Source of the DNA: Prunella strophiata
Taxonomy: Eukaryota; Chordata; Aves; Passeriformes; Prunellidae
Direction of reading: 5' to 3'
DNA: 64,000 nucleotides
NCBI GenBank assembly: GCA_036583965.1
Contig: JAZBQD010000027.1
Coordinates: 19,147,001 to 19,211,000 of the forward strand
The notes under the pieces were generated by a model. The model worked only from the letters and a program-made list of their open reading frames with translations, was not told the origin of the DNA and made no database searches. Shown in pieces: positions 1 to 26,100 of this stretch (the first letter of the stretch is position 1; each line of letters begins with the position of its first letter). A program made the translations under genes and the position numbers.

Positions 1-12366
<12,366 letters not shown>

Positions 12367-12593
12367 CAGACTTCCTCATCAACCTGCTTCTCAAGATCAT
12401 GCACTGGGGCCTTGCTAGCACTGGCACGTGGGAAGTGTCTCTGTGCACTGCAAGGGAAGGATGACTGCCCTGAATATATGGAAGAAATGCTGATGAGTAA
12501 TTCTGAACAGCCACAGGGGGTTACAGGTGGAGGGTGATGCTGTCTGCAACTGATGGGGGGAAAATGTCAGGGGAATGCCCAGTGCAACTTGCT

Positions 12594-12599
12594 AATAAA
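12594..12599 (+). terminator. SLC35A3: Proximal polyadenylation hexamer AATAAA, SLC35A3
   Basis: This is the first canonical AATAAA after the SLC35A3 stop codon, 228 bp downstream. It would give a short 3' UTR. Later hexamers exist, so its use is inferred. Confidence 0.5.
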
Positions 12600-15500
12600 A
12601 ACTTGAAAGGAACCAAAAGTTTCCAAGAAACTACAATTAGGAATGTTTACAGCTTTGACTGAGATTGCATCAAAAGAATTACTGTATTGACTGCTGCAGA
12701 AATATGTCCTATGCACTCTTTGAAAGAGCACATGACAACATTGTCAGATTGTATGTTTTTGCTATTCAATTCTATTTAATCTTAGTAAATATGTTTTTAA
12801 CTGTTTGTCTATTTACGTGAAATGAGCTGAAAGTCATAGTTCTAAAGTGATGGTTCTAATTAGGTACTCCTTATTAAAACTGAAAATTGAAGTATGATTG
12901 AAAGACACTTTCACAATATCAAATATTTTTATATTTTTAGAAGGCTGATACAATAACAGAAATCTGTTATTAAATGATAATATTATGATTCTGTTGCTTC
13001 TATAGAACTGTTGTAAGAATGTTAACATTCTCACTGAAGTACAAAGGGAGGAATACTCCAGCCTCCATCAGCCTCTAGTGTTGGAGCAGATGGAATAACT
13101 CTGGGAACACAGGCTGGAGGTTACCATGCTAACCTGGGAGCAGCAGTAGGGTTGTGATGGGTGCTTGCTCAGATGTGATGTTCATTCTTTTTTTTTTTTA
13201 CTGATTATAAATCAGCTTTTTGGTAGAACCTTAAAAGTAGTTTTTGTGCTTTAAATAGCCTCTGAAGATTTTTTTTTAAACCATGATTTCAAAAAACAAA
13301 GAGCCCATAATAAACATTTTAAAGGCATTGTCATTGTCTGTAACAGCTCCATCTGGAGATATTATGGTATGGCATCTGTATACTGTACTGTACTTTATTA
13401 CAGAGGTGTTTTTTAAACAAGTGTTGTTTATTCATAAACTCTTCCAGGCATTTTCTGTATATTTCTATGTAATGGCTTAATTAGAGTTTTGGTGGGGTTT
13501 TTTAAATTATTTTTATTTTGTTCTGAGAGTCCTTGAGCCAACAGACCAAAATGGGTTCTCTGGACCTATTTGTTCTAGTAGTGGAATTACTTTAATAGGA
13601 AATATAATTAAAAAGCAATTAATTGTGCAATAGGTAAATATAAAAGCATGCTGTTATTCTGTTTAAAACAAACAAAAAAAACTTCACAAAGAAGTTGCTG
13701 CAATTAGATCAATTAGACTGTTAGGAACACTTCACTTGAAGTATTTGCATATAGTCAGAAACACTAAAAAAAATCTGGAACTAATAAACAAAAAAGACTG
13801 TCTTAAAAATCATTGGTTTTCAGGTTCACAATGGATGTTAATGTCGGGTGACTCGTGTGACACCTGTGGTGGTGCATTTATATAAAAGCATTTTAGGAGT
13901 CCCTTACCAGTAGAATTGCAAGTGGTAAAATGTCTTTATTTCTTTATTCCTTTGTTCCCTGCCACCACCCCCTCCATGCTCTTTCTCACATCTGTCTTGT
14001 ACTAAAGAAAATGTGTAATAGAAAGGTGTTTTAAAATGTTTACCAAAGTACCTCATCTGATTGACAAGGAGATTCTGTAGGAGTGCTCTGAAATTTCTTA
14101 GTGAAGTATTATAAATGGGAAAGGAAGAATTCCACTTGACTTATGTCAGTCAAGTAAAATGAGTGTCTTTCTTCTGTTGGCAATTTCATGTTTTATCAAT
14201 ATTTTGTTTGTTCGTTTTATCAGAGCAAGACATTAAAGAAATATCAGAGCTCTGCCTAGGGCTTGCTAAGCTTTGTGAACTGTGAATCTGTCCCAGCATG
14301 TTGTAATTGCAGTAGCTATGCTACTTGGCAATCTAGACTATCTAAATGGGCATTCTGTGTTAATGTTAAATCTTTTATGTGTCACATTCAATGTGACAGA
14401 ATCTTTGAAAAGTCACATTTAGCCATGTCCCCCTGCAGTGCAGCCTGAGGTGAGACGTGCGCTTAAAACAGCGGCTCACGGCGGTGCCAAGTGCAGAGTG
14501 GGACCTGCAGGGCTCTGAGGTGAGGTGGGAAGTGTTGGTAGTGATCTCTCAGCTGGAGTTTGGCCCTGACACAGTAATACTTTTGATTTTGTGAATCACA
14601 GTAGGGGGAGTGTTCAAGTGATACAATTGGTTACTTTCCTAAGAAAAGTCTCCAAGAAACATAAAAAGCAGGTTGAGAACGCTTTAAGGCCGGTTGTACA
14701 GGAAGGGACCAAAAAAGCCAAATAATTGCCACGTGGCTGGAGCTCTGTGACATGTAGCCTAGTTTTAATATTTCAGGTGCACCTGCCAATATTTGCCAGG
14801 ATGTTTAAAGGAAAGACCAGGCATATGTGCTCTTTGCTTTGGAATAGGAAGCCAGTGCAGCTATGGAAAACTGCCTGCTGTACTAAGGAACAGTAGCTCC
14901 TTTTTGTAAAGGAACAGTAACTCCTGTCTGTAAATCAATGACTTCCATGCTTTCACTTGACAGTCCAATTCTGTTTTCCAGCAGAAGGATAGATCTCCTC
15001 ACAGGCTTGTTGCTGAAAAGGAAACATGAATTTGCATTTTTAGCTGTCTTTCCTCACAGAGAGGAAAGGCTCTTCTCTGAGGTGTGACTCTGGACAAGGG
15101 GAGGTAGCACGTGTCTTGTGAGAACAGAAAGGATTTGAGGAGGGCTTGCTGATTTCTGTAACCTTTGCATTGGGGAGCATATGCACATTTTCTCACTGAG
15201 ATGCTTTTGTATTTGGATTTTTATTTTTTTTAAGTAGCTTTAAGTCTATAACTCATTAACTAACCAAAGAGGAATAGCTAGCACAGAGTTTTGGGAGGTA
15301 GTGGATAATGTGCTTTGAGTTTGGCCTAAAAGCAAATGTTGTAGGAGTCTAATTTCCCAAAAATAAACTTGTCTTTCTGAACTGCTTTTCTGACTTTTAG
15401 ACAATGGTTTTGTTAGTTTAGTTGTATATTTAGGAGGCTAACCTATACTTAGCAGAATTTTGTTTAAATATTTATAAAGTTATAGAAGTTATAGCTAGCT

Positions 15501-16353
15501 ATTTATTTGCAATAACTTGAATTATGTGATTTTTCTTTCTAGACTTATCTATTGGGTGTACTAGTATTTATTGAAAACTTGGATATTTGGTAGTTTTATT
15601 TGAGAATCTCTGGGATATGTGGTAAATGGTCAAATAACAATAAACTTAGGACTATCTTCAAAGCAAAACAGATTAGTTCAGTGGTGAAAAAACTTGAGTC
15701 TAATAATGTAAGATAAACTTTTCTTTCAACTTTGTATTTCTAAGCAATCCACAAGTGCCCAAAAATGTATTTTCTCGAAGAATTCAGATAATTGTATAGT
15801 TTTATTCAACTTCATTGTTTTAGACAAATTTAAGAAAACCTTCCTTTTATTTGTTTCAGTAAAGGGTAGATTAATGTTCTAGATTCAACTTCTATAGTGT
15901 AACACCTTTGTTTTTTTACTACAATGTTTTAGTAACTATTGTTTTATTTTTCCTCAAAAAGACAAAACAATCTCATTTTGCTTGTGTTTCATGTGCATAC
16001 AGGCCTCTCACAAACTCTAAGTAGTACATAATTCTTTTGTGTTTCTAATTTAGTTTTTGTGGCTGTAATTCAAAATACTGTAATAGATTTTGTTCAATTT
16101 TTTTTTAAATTGATAAATGAAACATTGCATTTCTTCTAGTTTTTGTTGTCAGTAACTTTCATATTTGAATGTATTTCCTGATCAGCCCTGCATGTTCTTT
16201 TGTATTTAAGTGATTGTCATTTTCCAAATTTGAATTTGGTTCTTGCTGGATATTGTGTTGAGGAGGATTATTCATTCCTTTCATATCTGAAATGTATGTT
16301 TGTGAAATTGAGTTATTAAAAAATAGTAAGGGGGTGGTTTTTGTGTATTAGAA

Positions 16354-16411
16354 AGGTAACATTTATGTATAACATGGTATTATACCATAAATGTATAATG
16401 TGTCATTACCT
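16354..16411. repeat. Imperfect AT-rich inverted repeat
   Basis: The outer arms AGGTAA and TTACCT are complementary. Inside them ACATTTATG pairs with CATAAATGT, and the centre ATGGTATTATACCAT is a palindrome around one base. The arms are interrupted, so several hairpins compete. It could be a decayed palindromic element or chance in AT-rich DNA. Confidence 0.4.
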
Positions 16412-19400
16412 AAGATGGTGCATTACTGTGAGAAAGTCAAAGTAGTGTTTCCTTGCCTTTGTTTTCATTGTTTTTTTCATTTTTAATGCTGGTTATTTTC
16501 CACGGGAAGAAAGTCCTGCTCTTTCCAGGTAAGCTCAATGTATGTTTTTAGGTATCTAGAATTAAGACATTTTACTAAAGAAAAACTTGGGGCAAAAAGC
16601 AACAAAATACGTGGAACTGATTAGATCATATCTTCTGCTTCAGTTACTGTCCAAAGTTCTGTTAGTTGAATTCTTAGCTTTTTATAAGTATTTCTCAGTA
16701 TTTCTCTTTCTAGAAGAAAAAATAATGTGTCCTGACTTGCCATTCAGTGCTTGTTCTTGAATGCCTGCTGCACATTTGCATCCAAGAGTAGACATGGCAC
16801 ATTAACTTGTCTGGAATCTCCTATCATCATTCTGACTGTAATTAGCCATATTCATTTCATTAGTGATTTATAGCTCAGTAAGAATTGCTTATATGCTAAG
16901 CATAGGGTTGTATTTGCTGCCATGAGTATGATTTTTTTTTTTAGATTTTTTTAAACTTTATCCTTAGTTGTCAATATATGAGCCCAAATATATTATTCAA
17001 ACATTGTAGCAAAATTTTTAAGGTAGTCTTAGTTTTTTCTATGTTGATATTTGTGTGTGATCATACTGAGCACAGTTCTAATATATGGTGTTTCCAGGCA
17101 GTTTGGAAAAGTTTATTTTTTTTGGTCTAACACTGCTGAACACTGGAATGCATCTTACATGACCTAACACAGTCCTTCTTTTAATCCACATTAAGGTAAA
17201 ATACTGTAATTTTTTTTCTTCTATATGAGTAGATAATGTCAGTATAGTAATAAACTGGTTGAAATTAAGCATTGGCTTTATTAAAAATGATTAAAAACTG
17301 TTTGAGAGCTTTGTTAAAAGGAGAGGCTTGCCTTATGCATATTTTTTCAGAAATAAAACAACATTTTAGCTAATGCTTATTACTTCACAATATAATTATA
17401 GCATAATTTTCTATAAATTCTAGAAGGCTATCGATGTTTTTTTAATGGTATCTTTTAACATACATCTTACTGAATGTTGCCAGCAATTTAATTTTGACTG
17501 AGACATGCTTCCTTTCGACCACTCTGTCATAACTTCTTGTGAATCACATTTGAGAGCAGTGTTCTTGTGGTACTCTGTGCTCTTCTGGTCTGAAACCCCA
17601 GATGGGCCCTGAAGCAGGAGTGGTAGGGAGCACCTGAGTACCAATACCAGTTTACAGTGTGGGGTGTGGCTGTAAAACACTGTAACACTGTGAGAAGCTG
17701 TGAATAGCTGTAATTTACAATATATCAAAGACCTGAACAGAGTTCACAAGCAATTTCTATAGATGATGGATAGCATGGTTCTTCTCTGCCTTTTCTGCAG
17801 ATTCATATAATAAAACTGGGTCATTTCACCAGCAGTTTTCAGGACGCTTCATTTCTATTAGTTTCTTTTGTCAGTTTTGCCCTGCTCTGAATGTTAACAT
17901 GCAACATGATTTAAACTGAAAATTTTATGCCATTAGGTCACAAATTAATGATTCCTTATCTAGGGACATTGTTCTTCCAAGATTGCTGTAAAGGAACTCC
18001 CTGAGGAATCTTACCTGAAACTAGTGAAACCATCATCTGCCTGTGCCTTGGAATCCCCCTAGGGAGATAAGTACTCTGTTCTTTGTCATCCCTCTTCCAA
18101 AATGATGGTAATGTCTTCTACAGCTAGCAGGTACTGGTCTGCATTTACTCAGTGTAGAGGGTTGAACACTGCGGGTGTTTAGATGTAGAAGACAATTCTT
18201 GTTTCTCTTCCTTAGGAGTTTGTGTTAAATAATGTTAAATATTAAGGTTAATGTTATGTTAATATAGAAGTTAAATAATGTTAGAGCAGATTATGTTGGG
18301 ACTTGTGTAGGTGAGTGGAGTTTAATATTTGAAAATATGTAGCTGGCTGAATTTCATGACAGCAAGTTTCTTCTACATTCTCATTATTTGAGTTTATTCT
18401 ACAGTCTCATTATTTAAATCATCTGCTCTGTCTACATGAGCTAACTTGATATTTAAATGCATTTATTTTGAGATAATCACATCAATAACAGGTGTTGATC
18501 TAATATGAAGGTGGGGATAGAAAACCATCTTGTCAGCCTAGTTACCAAATGACTTTGCTGACATTGTACTTGTGTTGACTTTTTACATGAATCCCTTACA
18601 TGTCACCTACATGTCTGTGTGTGACTTTCCCACCAAAATATATCAGCACTCTGAGGAAGAGACTTGAAACTATGCCAGCATTTTCGGACCCCTCCCCTTT
18701 TCAAGTAGAAGCGGGACAGAATTGTCAAATACTTCGTGTACTTGTACTCACTACCTGATACTTGTACCAAATGACTGATAATAGCAGGTATCCCAGACCC
18801 GCTAGACGCACTCTTTGTTTCACTGAGCTGGAGTCGGCTTGTCTTTGTCTAGATCCATTGGTCTGAGTAGGGCTGTGACTCCACAAGTTCTAAATTCCTT
18901 AAAAGGTGCATTATGATGAGATAAGAGGTGCTTGATCCTAAGGCTCAGGGTTTAACCTAAGCCCACAGGATCTTAAGTGGTGAGTGATTGACACCCTCTT
19001 GGTAACACGGTGGGAGCTGCGGTGCCGGTCTCTACCTCAGGGATGACTTCAGTGTTGGCAGAGACAAAAAGCTGTTCCTGTGTAGCTGAGGTTTTGGGGG
19101 AGACGGGGATGTCACAGGAGCTGGGGAGATGGAGATAAGCAGCAAGAGGGCTGAAAGACGGAGGACTAAGAACACAGAGAACAGACTGATACATGGATAC
19201 AGCCATGGAGACTGGTGTGTATTGTGAATATAGTGGTACAGCATGGACAGCTGTTGCTCCTTAGTGATGCCAGACATCAACAGTGGATGAATTTATAAGC
19301 CACAGAAAACCTAATAATGTCAGCAACATGCTTCTAAAAGATTTTCTCCACTAATTGGCATGCTGCTGTGGGGAAGCTGATCCCTGTTATCTTGTTACTT

Positions 19401-19599
19401 ACAGGCGCTGTAGTAAATCAGAACCTGGCATGACCTACCCTTTGAAGGTGTTAGAGCTTTCATAAGATAAGTTTAAAGCTTGATAGTAAGAAAGAAAAAC
19501 ATCTGTCTCCAAGGTGGATTCTATCTGTTTGTGTACTCTGGCTCTAGAAATGTCAGGTGTATCCCGTACTAACTGCCTTCATTTGGTCGTTTTTCCCGG

Positions 19600-20107
19600 G
19601 CACCTCAGCAGCTCCAGGAGGCAGGAAGCGGAGCCGGGTGTTTCAGTTCGGGAGGGACGAATGATGCTTGGGGGGCTGGATAAGAACCCGATGCTCCCGC
19701 GGGGCCGCGCTCGGTGCTTTAGCTCGTGCCGTTGTCAGGCTGGGGGTGCCGAAGCGGCGGAAGCTGTGGGGGCCGCCCAGAGGCGCCGCGCTCCCGGCGC
19801 TGCCCGCACTTCCCGGTGCTCCCCGCGCTTCCCGGCGCTTCCCGGGCCCGCCGCCCGCACTTCCCGGCACTTCCCGGCGCCGCCCGCACTTCCCAGGGCG
19901 GGGGGGGCGCCCCGCACACGTGAGCGGCGCGCGGCCAATGGCGCGATCGCGTGATGCGCAGCGCCGGCTGCGCGCGCGGTGGGGCTGCGCAAGATGGCGG
20001 CGGGCGCGTGAGGGGTGGCGGCGGCCGCGCCGGAGGGACGGAGGGAGCCGAGGCCCGAAGGGAGCCGGGAGGGGCCGCTGGTGCCGCCCCCGGGGTGCGA
20101 TGGTAAA
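19600..20107 (+). promoter_or_regulatory. MFSD14A: CpG-island promoter and 5' UTR of MFSD14A
   Basis: GC and CpG density rise sharply from about 19600 and stay high past the first exon to about 20780. There is no TATA box. A CCAAT box lies at 19935-19939, followed by NRF1-like TGCGCAGCGC words. AAGATGGCGGC at 19991 is the classical YY1 initiator-type element often found at housekeeping gene starts. Upstream, about six near copies of a CTTCCCGG word lie between 19808 and 19900. The transcription start is inferred to be near the YY1 element, about 110 bp before the start codon. Confidence 0.75.
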
Positions 20108-20111
20108 ATGA
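20100..20111 (+). promoter_or_regulatory. MFSD14A: Three-codon uORF overlapping the MFSD14A start codon
   Basis: An ATG at 20100 has G at -3 and G at +4, a good initiation context. It reads Met-Val-Lys-stop, and its TGA (20109-20111) overlaps the main ATG (20108-20110) in the string ATGA. The main ATG has A at -3 but A at +4. A second minimal uORF (ATG at 19994, five codons) lies in the YY1 element and counts only if transcription starts upstream of it. The sequence shows the overlap; translational control by re-initiation is inference. Confidence 0.6.
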
Positions 20112-23100
20112 CCCAGGCGGGGAAGAAGAAGAAGCGCGCCGTGAACCGCAGCATCATGCTGGCCAAGAAGATCATCATTAAGGACGGCGGGACGGTGAGG
20201 CCGGGGCGCGGGGCGGCCCGGGGGACGGCCGGCGGCGGCGGGGGGCCCGGGCTCTGTGACGGCACGGGGCCGGCCCGGACGGGTCGGGCCCGGTCCGGCG
20301 GGGGTCGGTGGGCCCGCGGGCCTCGGGCGGCCGCGCCTGTGTCGATCGCGGTGCCCTCCCGGCTGCCGCAGCTCCGATGGCCGCGCTCAGCAGGTCGGGC
20401 CGGTGTCCGCCGGGCGGCTGCCCGAGAACACCTGCGAGCGTGTCAGGCTGCTTTGCTCCGCCCGTAAGCGCAGCTTGTTCCTCGTGTGGGCCGGGTTTTG
20501 GGTCGCGGGAGCCAGTGCGGCCTCAGGCGCCGGGCCTGGGGCAGGCGGGTCGTTACGGCCCGAGGTGAGCGGAGCGTCTCCGAGCCCAGGCTCGCCGAGC
20601 GCGGCTCCCGTGAGCGGCGGCAGCGCCGGGCGGCGGGGCCGCGGAGCGGGGCTGCGGGCGGGGCAGGGAGCGCTGCCCCCGCCGTGCCCGTGGCCAGACA
20701 GAACGGGCCCGACAGGGGGACAGACGCCAGCGCCTGAGCAGTTCCGCAAAGGGCGCCTGGGAGAAAGGTTTTGTAGTTCTTCCCACTGTTTTGCTTCCTC
20801 GTAAATACATAAATTCGAAAAAGAAAGGAAGTTGTTAAGTGTTTTGGCTGCTGGAGCTTGGAGTTGGTTTGGGTGTGTTTTTTGGTTGGGTTATTTTTTT
20901 TTGTATTGATGAGTGCCATTACTTCCAGTGTATCATTGCCCCTGGATTTTTTCCACTGTGTAACACTATGTAGCTACGATGTACCCTTTTCTAAATACAG
21001 TGCCCTTATTTCACATAAAGAGACATCTTGACAGACTAAATTGCTGACGGCCCTTCAGTTTGTCGTTTTGGAACAAAAATGGAGAAGAGACAGGTGTGAG
21101 AGTCACTATGCTTGTTCATCGAAGTGGACAAGTGGTTGGATTACTGAAGTGTTAGGAATCAAAATGAATTCTGGTATTGGTCGATGGTGGTTTCCGGGAT
21201 GTGTTCCTGCTGTTTGTAAAGATAGAAATGTATGAGATTACCTAGTACAAATGTTAAATGCAGATATTTTAGATTGAGTAGTACAAGCAGAGTAAATGTT
21301 GTTACTCAGGGGACGTGGTGCTTCATAATCTCTCTCAGGAGTGTCACTGATTAAGATACAGTGTGTTTCCAAGCATCCCTAACCTCTCAACTTTAACTTC
21401 CTTTTGCCAAGAGAGGAGAAAGTTACAATTAACTGCATTCAGTGATACTTTTATCATTCAGTGCCTGCAACCAGTTTCAAAAGCTGAGTGCCAACTCCCG
21501 TGAGTTCTGTATTAATTTAATTTTTGGAAAACACGTAAAAATGAGTCCATAAACATTAGATAAAGGAATGTGGATTGTTGTTAGGCAACAAAAACTTCCA
21601 CTTGTGATACTTTCTGACTTCAAATAAATGTTTGGGAAATTATTTGTTTTAAATACATATTTTTAAGTTATGAAGTCTAATATAATATATCAGAGTGTTC
21701 TTTATAACAATAGCAGAAACTTCATGCATGGAATTTTTTAAAATATTTGCTGCAATGTAAGTTGGCCTTCAGTGCTCAGTGTCCTCAGGTGCTTCATTCC
21801 ATACCCAGTGTGGTGTGTGACATTGTGGGATACAGGTACCTGAAAATGGCCCCATGTCTTCAATGTTTCCCACTGGCAAACCAGTAATTAATCAAGCATC
21901 TTTGTGCAAACTTTCCAGCCTGATTGGCTCCTTTTGGAACTGTTTGACATCAGAAAAAATTGTGTGAGCCAGAATGAATGTACAGATGGTTAATGAGGCA
22001 GCAGCACAGGCAGAAAAGAGTTTCTGATAGAAAACAAAACAAAAAAAAAAACAGCAACAACAAAAAGAAACCACCCAAACAAGCAAAAGGAAAACCCACC
22101 CATTGTTTCTGCAAAGCCTCTCTTCCCACTGCAGTTTCTGCTGGGTTTCCTTGACAAGGCAGTGGGTGGTGCAGGAGCTTGGGTTGGTGCTTGGTGGTAT
22201 TTTTGTGTTTTTCTATTTGCAGCTTTAGTAGCTGTATCACAGAAAGAATGTGTAATGGTGTGTTGTACTCACTGTGTGTTGTCAGATTTCACCAAAGGAG
22301 AGGCAGTAACACCAGTGATGTGGTTTCATAGAATCACAAATGGTTTGGGTTGGAAGAGACTTTAAAGTTCATCTATTTCCAACCCCCCTGCCATGGGCAA
22401 GGACACCTTCCATAGAGCAGGTTGCTCAAAATCCCATCTAGCCTGCCACTGAACACTTCCAGGGGTGGGGCAGCCACAACTTTTGTTTCAAGTTTTTTTT
22501 TTTTTTTACCCCAGCAATTTTAATTTTTCCTTTATGTATTCATGTTATGTATGATGATGCATTTTTGAAGCAGTCATAAAATGAGCTAGAGATTAGGACT
22601 TCATTTGGTGCTTTCTTCCTTTCCAGCACAGGAGCAGCAGCTGTGGTCTTACACACGCTACCCTTGTTGCTTTGATGGTTATTCTGTTGTTGTCAGATGT
22701 GTGTTCTTAGGCTTGCCTGGCACAGACACTTTTTATCACTGGCATGACTGACAGTACAAAGTGTTTGATTAAGGGCATGTTCTCTATAACCAGAGGAAAA
22801 GGCCTTCTTGGAGCCCTGTTTGTGCTCCGGGTTTAGCCAGGCACAAATGTGCTCTGCTCTGGCTGCTGGTACCAGAGGAGGGTTTCTGTTACTCTCATTG
22901 GAACATCTCAGTTCCAGCTTGTTCACTACAAGGGTTCTGTCTCTTCTTTCCTGGTCTGGGGCCTTCTGCTTCAGTTGCCCTTAGGCCATTAGACTGTGTT
23001 AGCCCGTTGGGAAAGCACAGGGAGCAGTTTGTGGCGTACGGCAGGGCTGGACACTCGGCACCTGCACTGCTCCTGTGGGCTCTGAGAGTGCGGCAGGCTG

Positions 23101-26100
23101 GCACTGAAACCTTGTGGACTGAATGCCTGTCATGTGTCTTAATACACTGCCCTGTCACTGCTGATCCTCCCCTTGCTCCCTCATCTCAGAAGCACCCTTC
23201 CTACTTGATAGTTGCCACCACCTTTAAAAATGGCTATAGAGGCGATGATCTAAATGGGACTAAATTACTTTTTTTTAATAGGTAAGAACAAATAACAGTA
23301 CCTGGTGATAAGTGAGCACTAGCAACAAGAAAGCAGGGAAGTTGCACCATAGTGATCTAAATGTCACTTCTGCTTGTTTTTGCTCCATTGGTGTTGCTTA
23401 CAGCTGTGTGACATGGCAGAGGGCAGCAGTGACCCACCTGAGGCCTCTGAAGTCAGCAGCAGAACAGCCTGTGCAGGACAGCCACTGCTTTCATGCTGCT
23501 GCTTTGCTTTGTGCAGGCAGTCTCAGAGCTGCCCGGAGCTGGACAAAGGCAGCACAGGCAGAGTCACTCGTGCTTGCTGTGAATGGAGGTGCTCTTGACC
23601 CCCGATGCTGGGAGGGGTGGGATGGTTTGTGACACCCCCCTCACTGTCTGCCAGGCCTCGGGGGGTCACGAGCCAGCAATGTGACAGGAATTGGGGGCTA
23701 TCAGAGTGAACCTGATTTCGTGAGACTGAGTCAAACAGCTAACATTGATACTTGCAGTTCGTGCAGAGCTCGATAAATTTTTAACCCAAAGCTAAAATAA
23801 GGATTGTGGGTGGGAAGGGAAAGGAATTGTGGGAAGAGAGGATAATTATAGCCACTCTCTACCTACAAAGACTGTTAATTTACATCCTTGGGAGAGTAGG
23901 CAGAAATATCAGTATGGTATGTCTGTATTTACTGAAGAGAACTTGGGAAAGAAAAATAGCACAGTGCTGAGGTACTTTTGTATTTTACCTTTTACAGACT
24001 GTTATGGTTACTTTTGAAAATTATGATCTTATTTAGCAATAGGAGTGAGTAGGCAGTGAGGTTTTCTGTATTTATTTCCTACATTTGTTCAGTAAGATTT
24101 TTTTTTTCTGTGTTGGAAATATTGGAATCTGGAAAGAAAAGCTAGGTATGGCTTGCATAAATAAAGCAATAGAAGAAAGACTCTAGTATTATCTAAAATT
24201 AAAATTGTATTATCTGCAACTTAAAATTGTGTAGTATTTGAGGCTGGAAGGCACCTCCAGCATCACTAATCCAACTGCCCCAGTCTCTTACCCCAGACAG
24301 GGTCAGCTGGAGCAGTTTGCTCAGGGCTGTGTCTAGTGGGGTTTGAAGGTTGCTAACTCCACTCTTCACTGAGCAGCCTTTTTCAGGAAGGGTTGCTTTT
24401 TAGAGGTTCGAGTGTAATTTCTTGTATTTCAGTATGTGCCTGCAGTCCTGTCACTGACACCTCTGAGAAGAGTCTGGCTCTTGTATTTACTCTTCCATCA
24501 GCTAGTTACACACATTGATAAAATCCCAGTGAGCCTTCTTGGGAAGCAGCTGAGGTCCTTAGCCTGTGTGTGTGCTCAGTGTAAATGCCAGGTCTGATCA
24601 CATCTCTGTTAGTAACTCACCTTTGCATAAAACCAGCAAAGCAGACGTTAAGGCAGCGCTTCTGAGTTGAAAGAACACATATGAAATTTCTGAGGAGTTA
24701 TTCATACTGCTTTCATATGAGAATAATTAGTGAACCCTATCCTTAATTTGCAAATGCTGAACTGTGGCATGTTGTTTGACAGCATTTACAGAGTCTACGA
24801 GAAGAGCAGGTTTTCCCACCCATTCTCTTTTTCTTCTCTTCAAAAGCTGCTTCTGATTCTACCAAATCACTGAGAATTTCAAGTTCCTTTTGTCAAATCT
24901 TTTATCTGCATCTGTTCCTGCATTTGAAGCACACTGTAACTGATAGGCCTGCACTCAATATTTGGGAAGTGACCAGTGCTGTTCCTGAGATTTGCTCCTG
25001 GTGTTCATTATTTTAGTTCTTTCCTGGTTTAGAGCTATGTTTTGTATGGAGCAGTGGTGCCTTTTAGTAACAGAAGAGCTGTTTGATAGGCTGGGTAGTG
25101 AGACCTGGGGATAGCTGAGTGTGAGCACTGCATGGAAACTTGGTTCCATGTGGCTTTGTGTTCACTTAAGCACTTTTCTCAAGGAAAACAAGCTAGTTGT
25201 CTGAAGAAGAGTCTCTTTTCCCTGTAGCATCCTTGTTTCCCAGACTAGGCAGTGTAAGTGGTTTATTTCTTGAGATGGCAGTGAAGGATTCTGCAGAGTA
25301 AGAGTAGGACACTTCAGGACATTACCATCAAAGGGTTAAAAAAGGAGTTTCATTCCATAGCAGTTAGTTGGGTAACTATTCCCAAGTTTTGAGTCCTGTT
25401 TCATTATCAATAGTTCTGTTTATAGTGTTCAGATTGCGTTTCTCATGACTCTGATAGATGATCAAATGTTTTAATTACCTGTCTTTTCTCCTATTTCAGC
25501 CTCAAGGAATAGGTTCACCCAGTGTCTACCATGCTGTTATTGTGATCTTCTTGGAGTTTTTTGCTTGGGGACTCCTGACAGCTCCCACTTTAGTGGTAGG
25601 TGATCCTTGGGAGCTTTTTCTTGCTGTATGGGAGGTGGGACAACTACTGCAAAGGCACTGAGCATCTTCTGAATTACATGAAATGAAAATTACATATCAC
25701 TGAGCTGCTCTGTTGTGCAAGTGAAAAGTTCTATATTTTAGATGGTATCAGAAATTTCATTTATTTCATTATAGCAGTGTAATGGTGTAGCACAGCTGTT
25801 TACAGGCAAGTCTGCTAACACTCAAGCTTGCATGCAAATAGTTTCTGATTGAAACCAGTAAGGTGGTAAGGAAATCATCTTTCCTTTCAAGATGCCATAA
25901 AACATTGGCATATTACAAATGTAAGGACAAAAATATACTTGAAATGTGGTAACCAGTTACACCAGTCTGTTACACCAGCCAAAGCATCCCCATGATTAGT
26001 GAAACAGTCATACCAATGTGTTTGTACCAAGGTACTTCCTCATGTAGCTGGTTGCTTTTAATTTGGATTTAATTTGTGAGTGATACATGATGACAAATTA

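Larger units (their letters stand above)
12367..19599 (+). other. SLC35A3 3' UTR and intergenic DNA
   Basis: This AT-rich stretch of about 7.2 kb starts directly after the SLC35A3 stop codon. Its proximal part must be 3' UTR. Several later AATAAA-type hexamers occur, for example near 15361, so a long 3' UTR is possible, but its end cannot be fixed. No exon with conserved coding sequence was found. Small local features are an AT-rich inverted repeat near 16380 and a short duplicated AGGAACAGTARCTCCT word near 14886 and 14912. Confidence 0.6.
20195..25499 (+). other. MFSD14A: MFSD14A intron 1
   Basis: The first 600 bp continue the CpG island. The rest is AT-rich intron with two CR1 LINE fragments, annotated separately, and A-rich simple sequence near 22030-22085. 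Open frames in the GC-rich part lack splice context or homology and were not called. Confidence 0.8.

Noticed and set aside
19514..20919. Many open frames of 60-180 codons around the MFSD14A CpG island
   Set aside because: GC-rich DNA has few stop codons. Only the 29-codon exon at 20108-20194 continues in phase into a conserved downstream exon.
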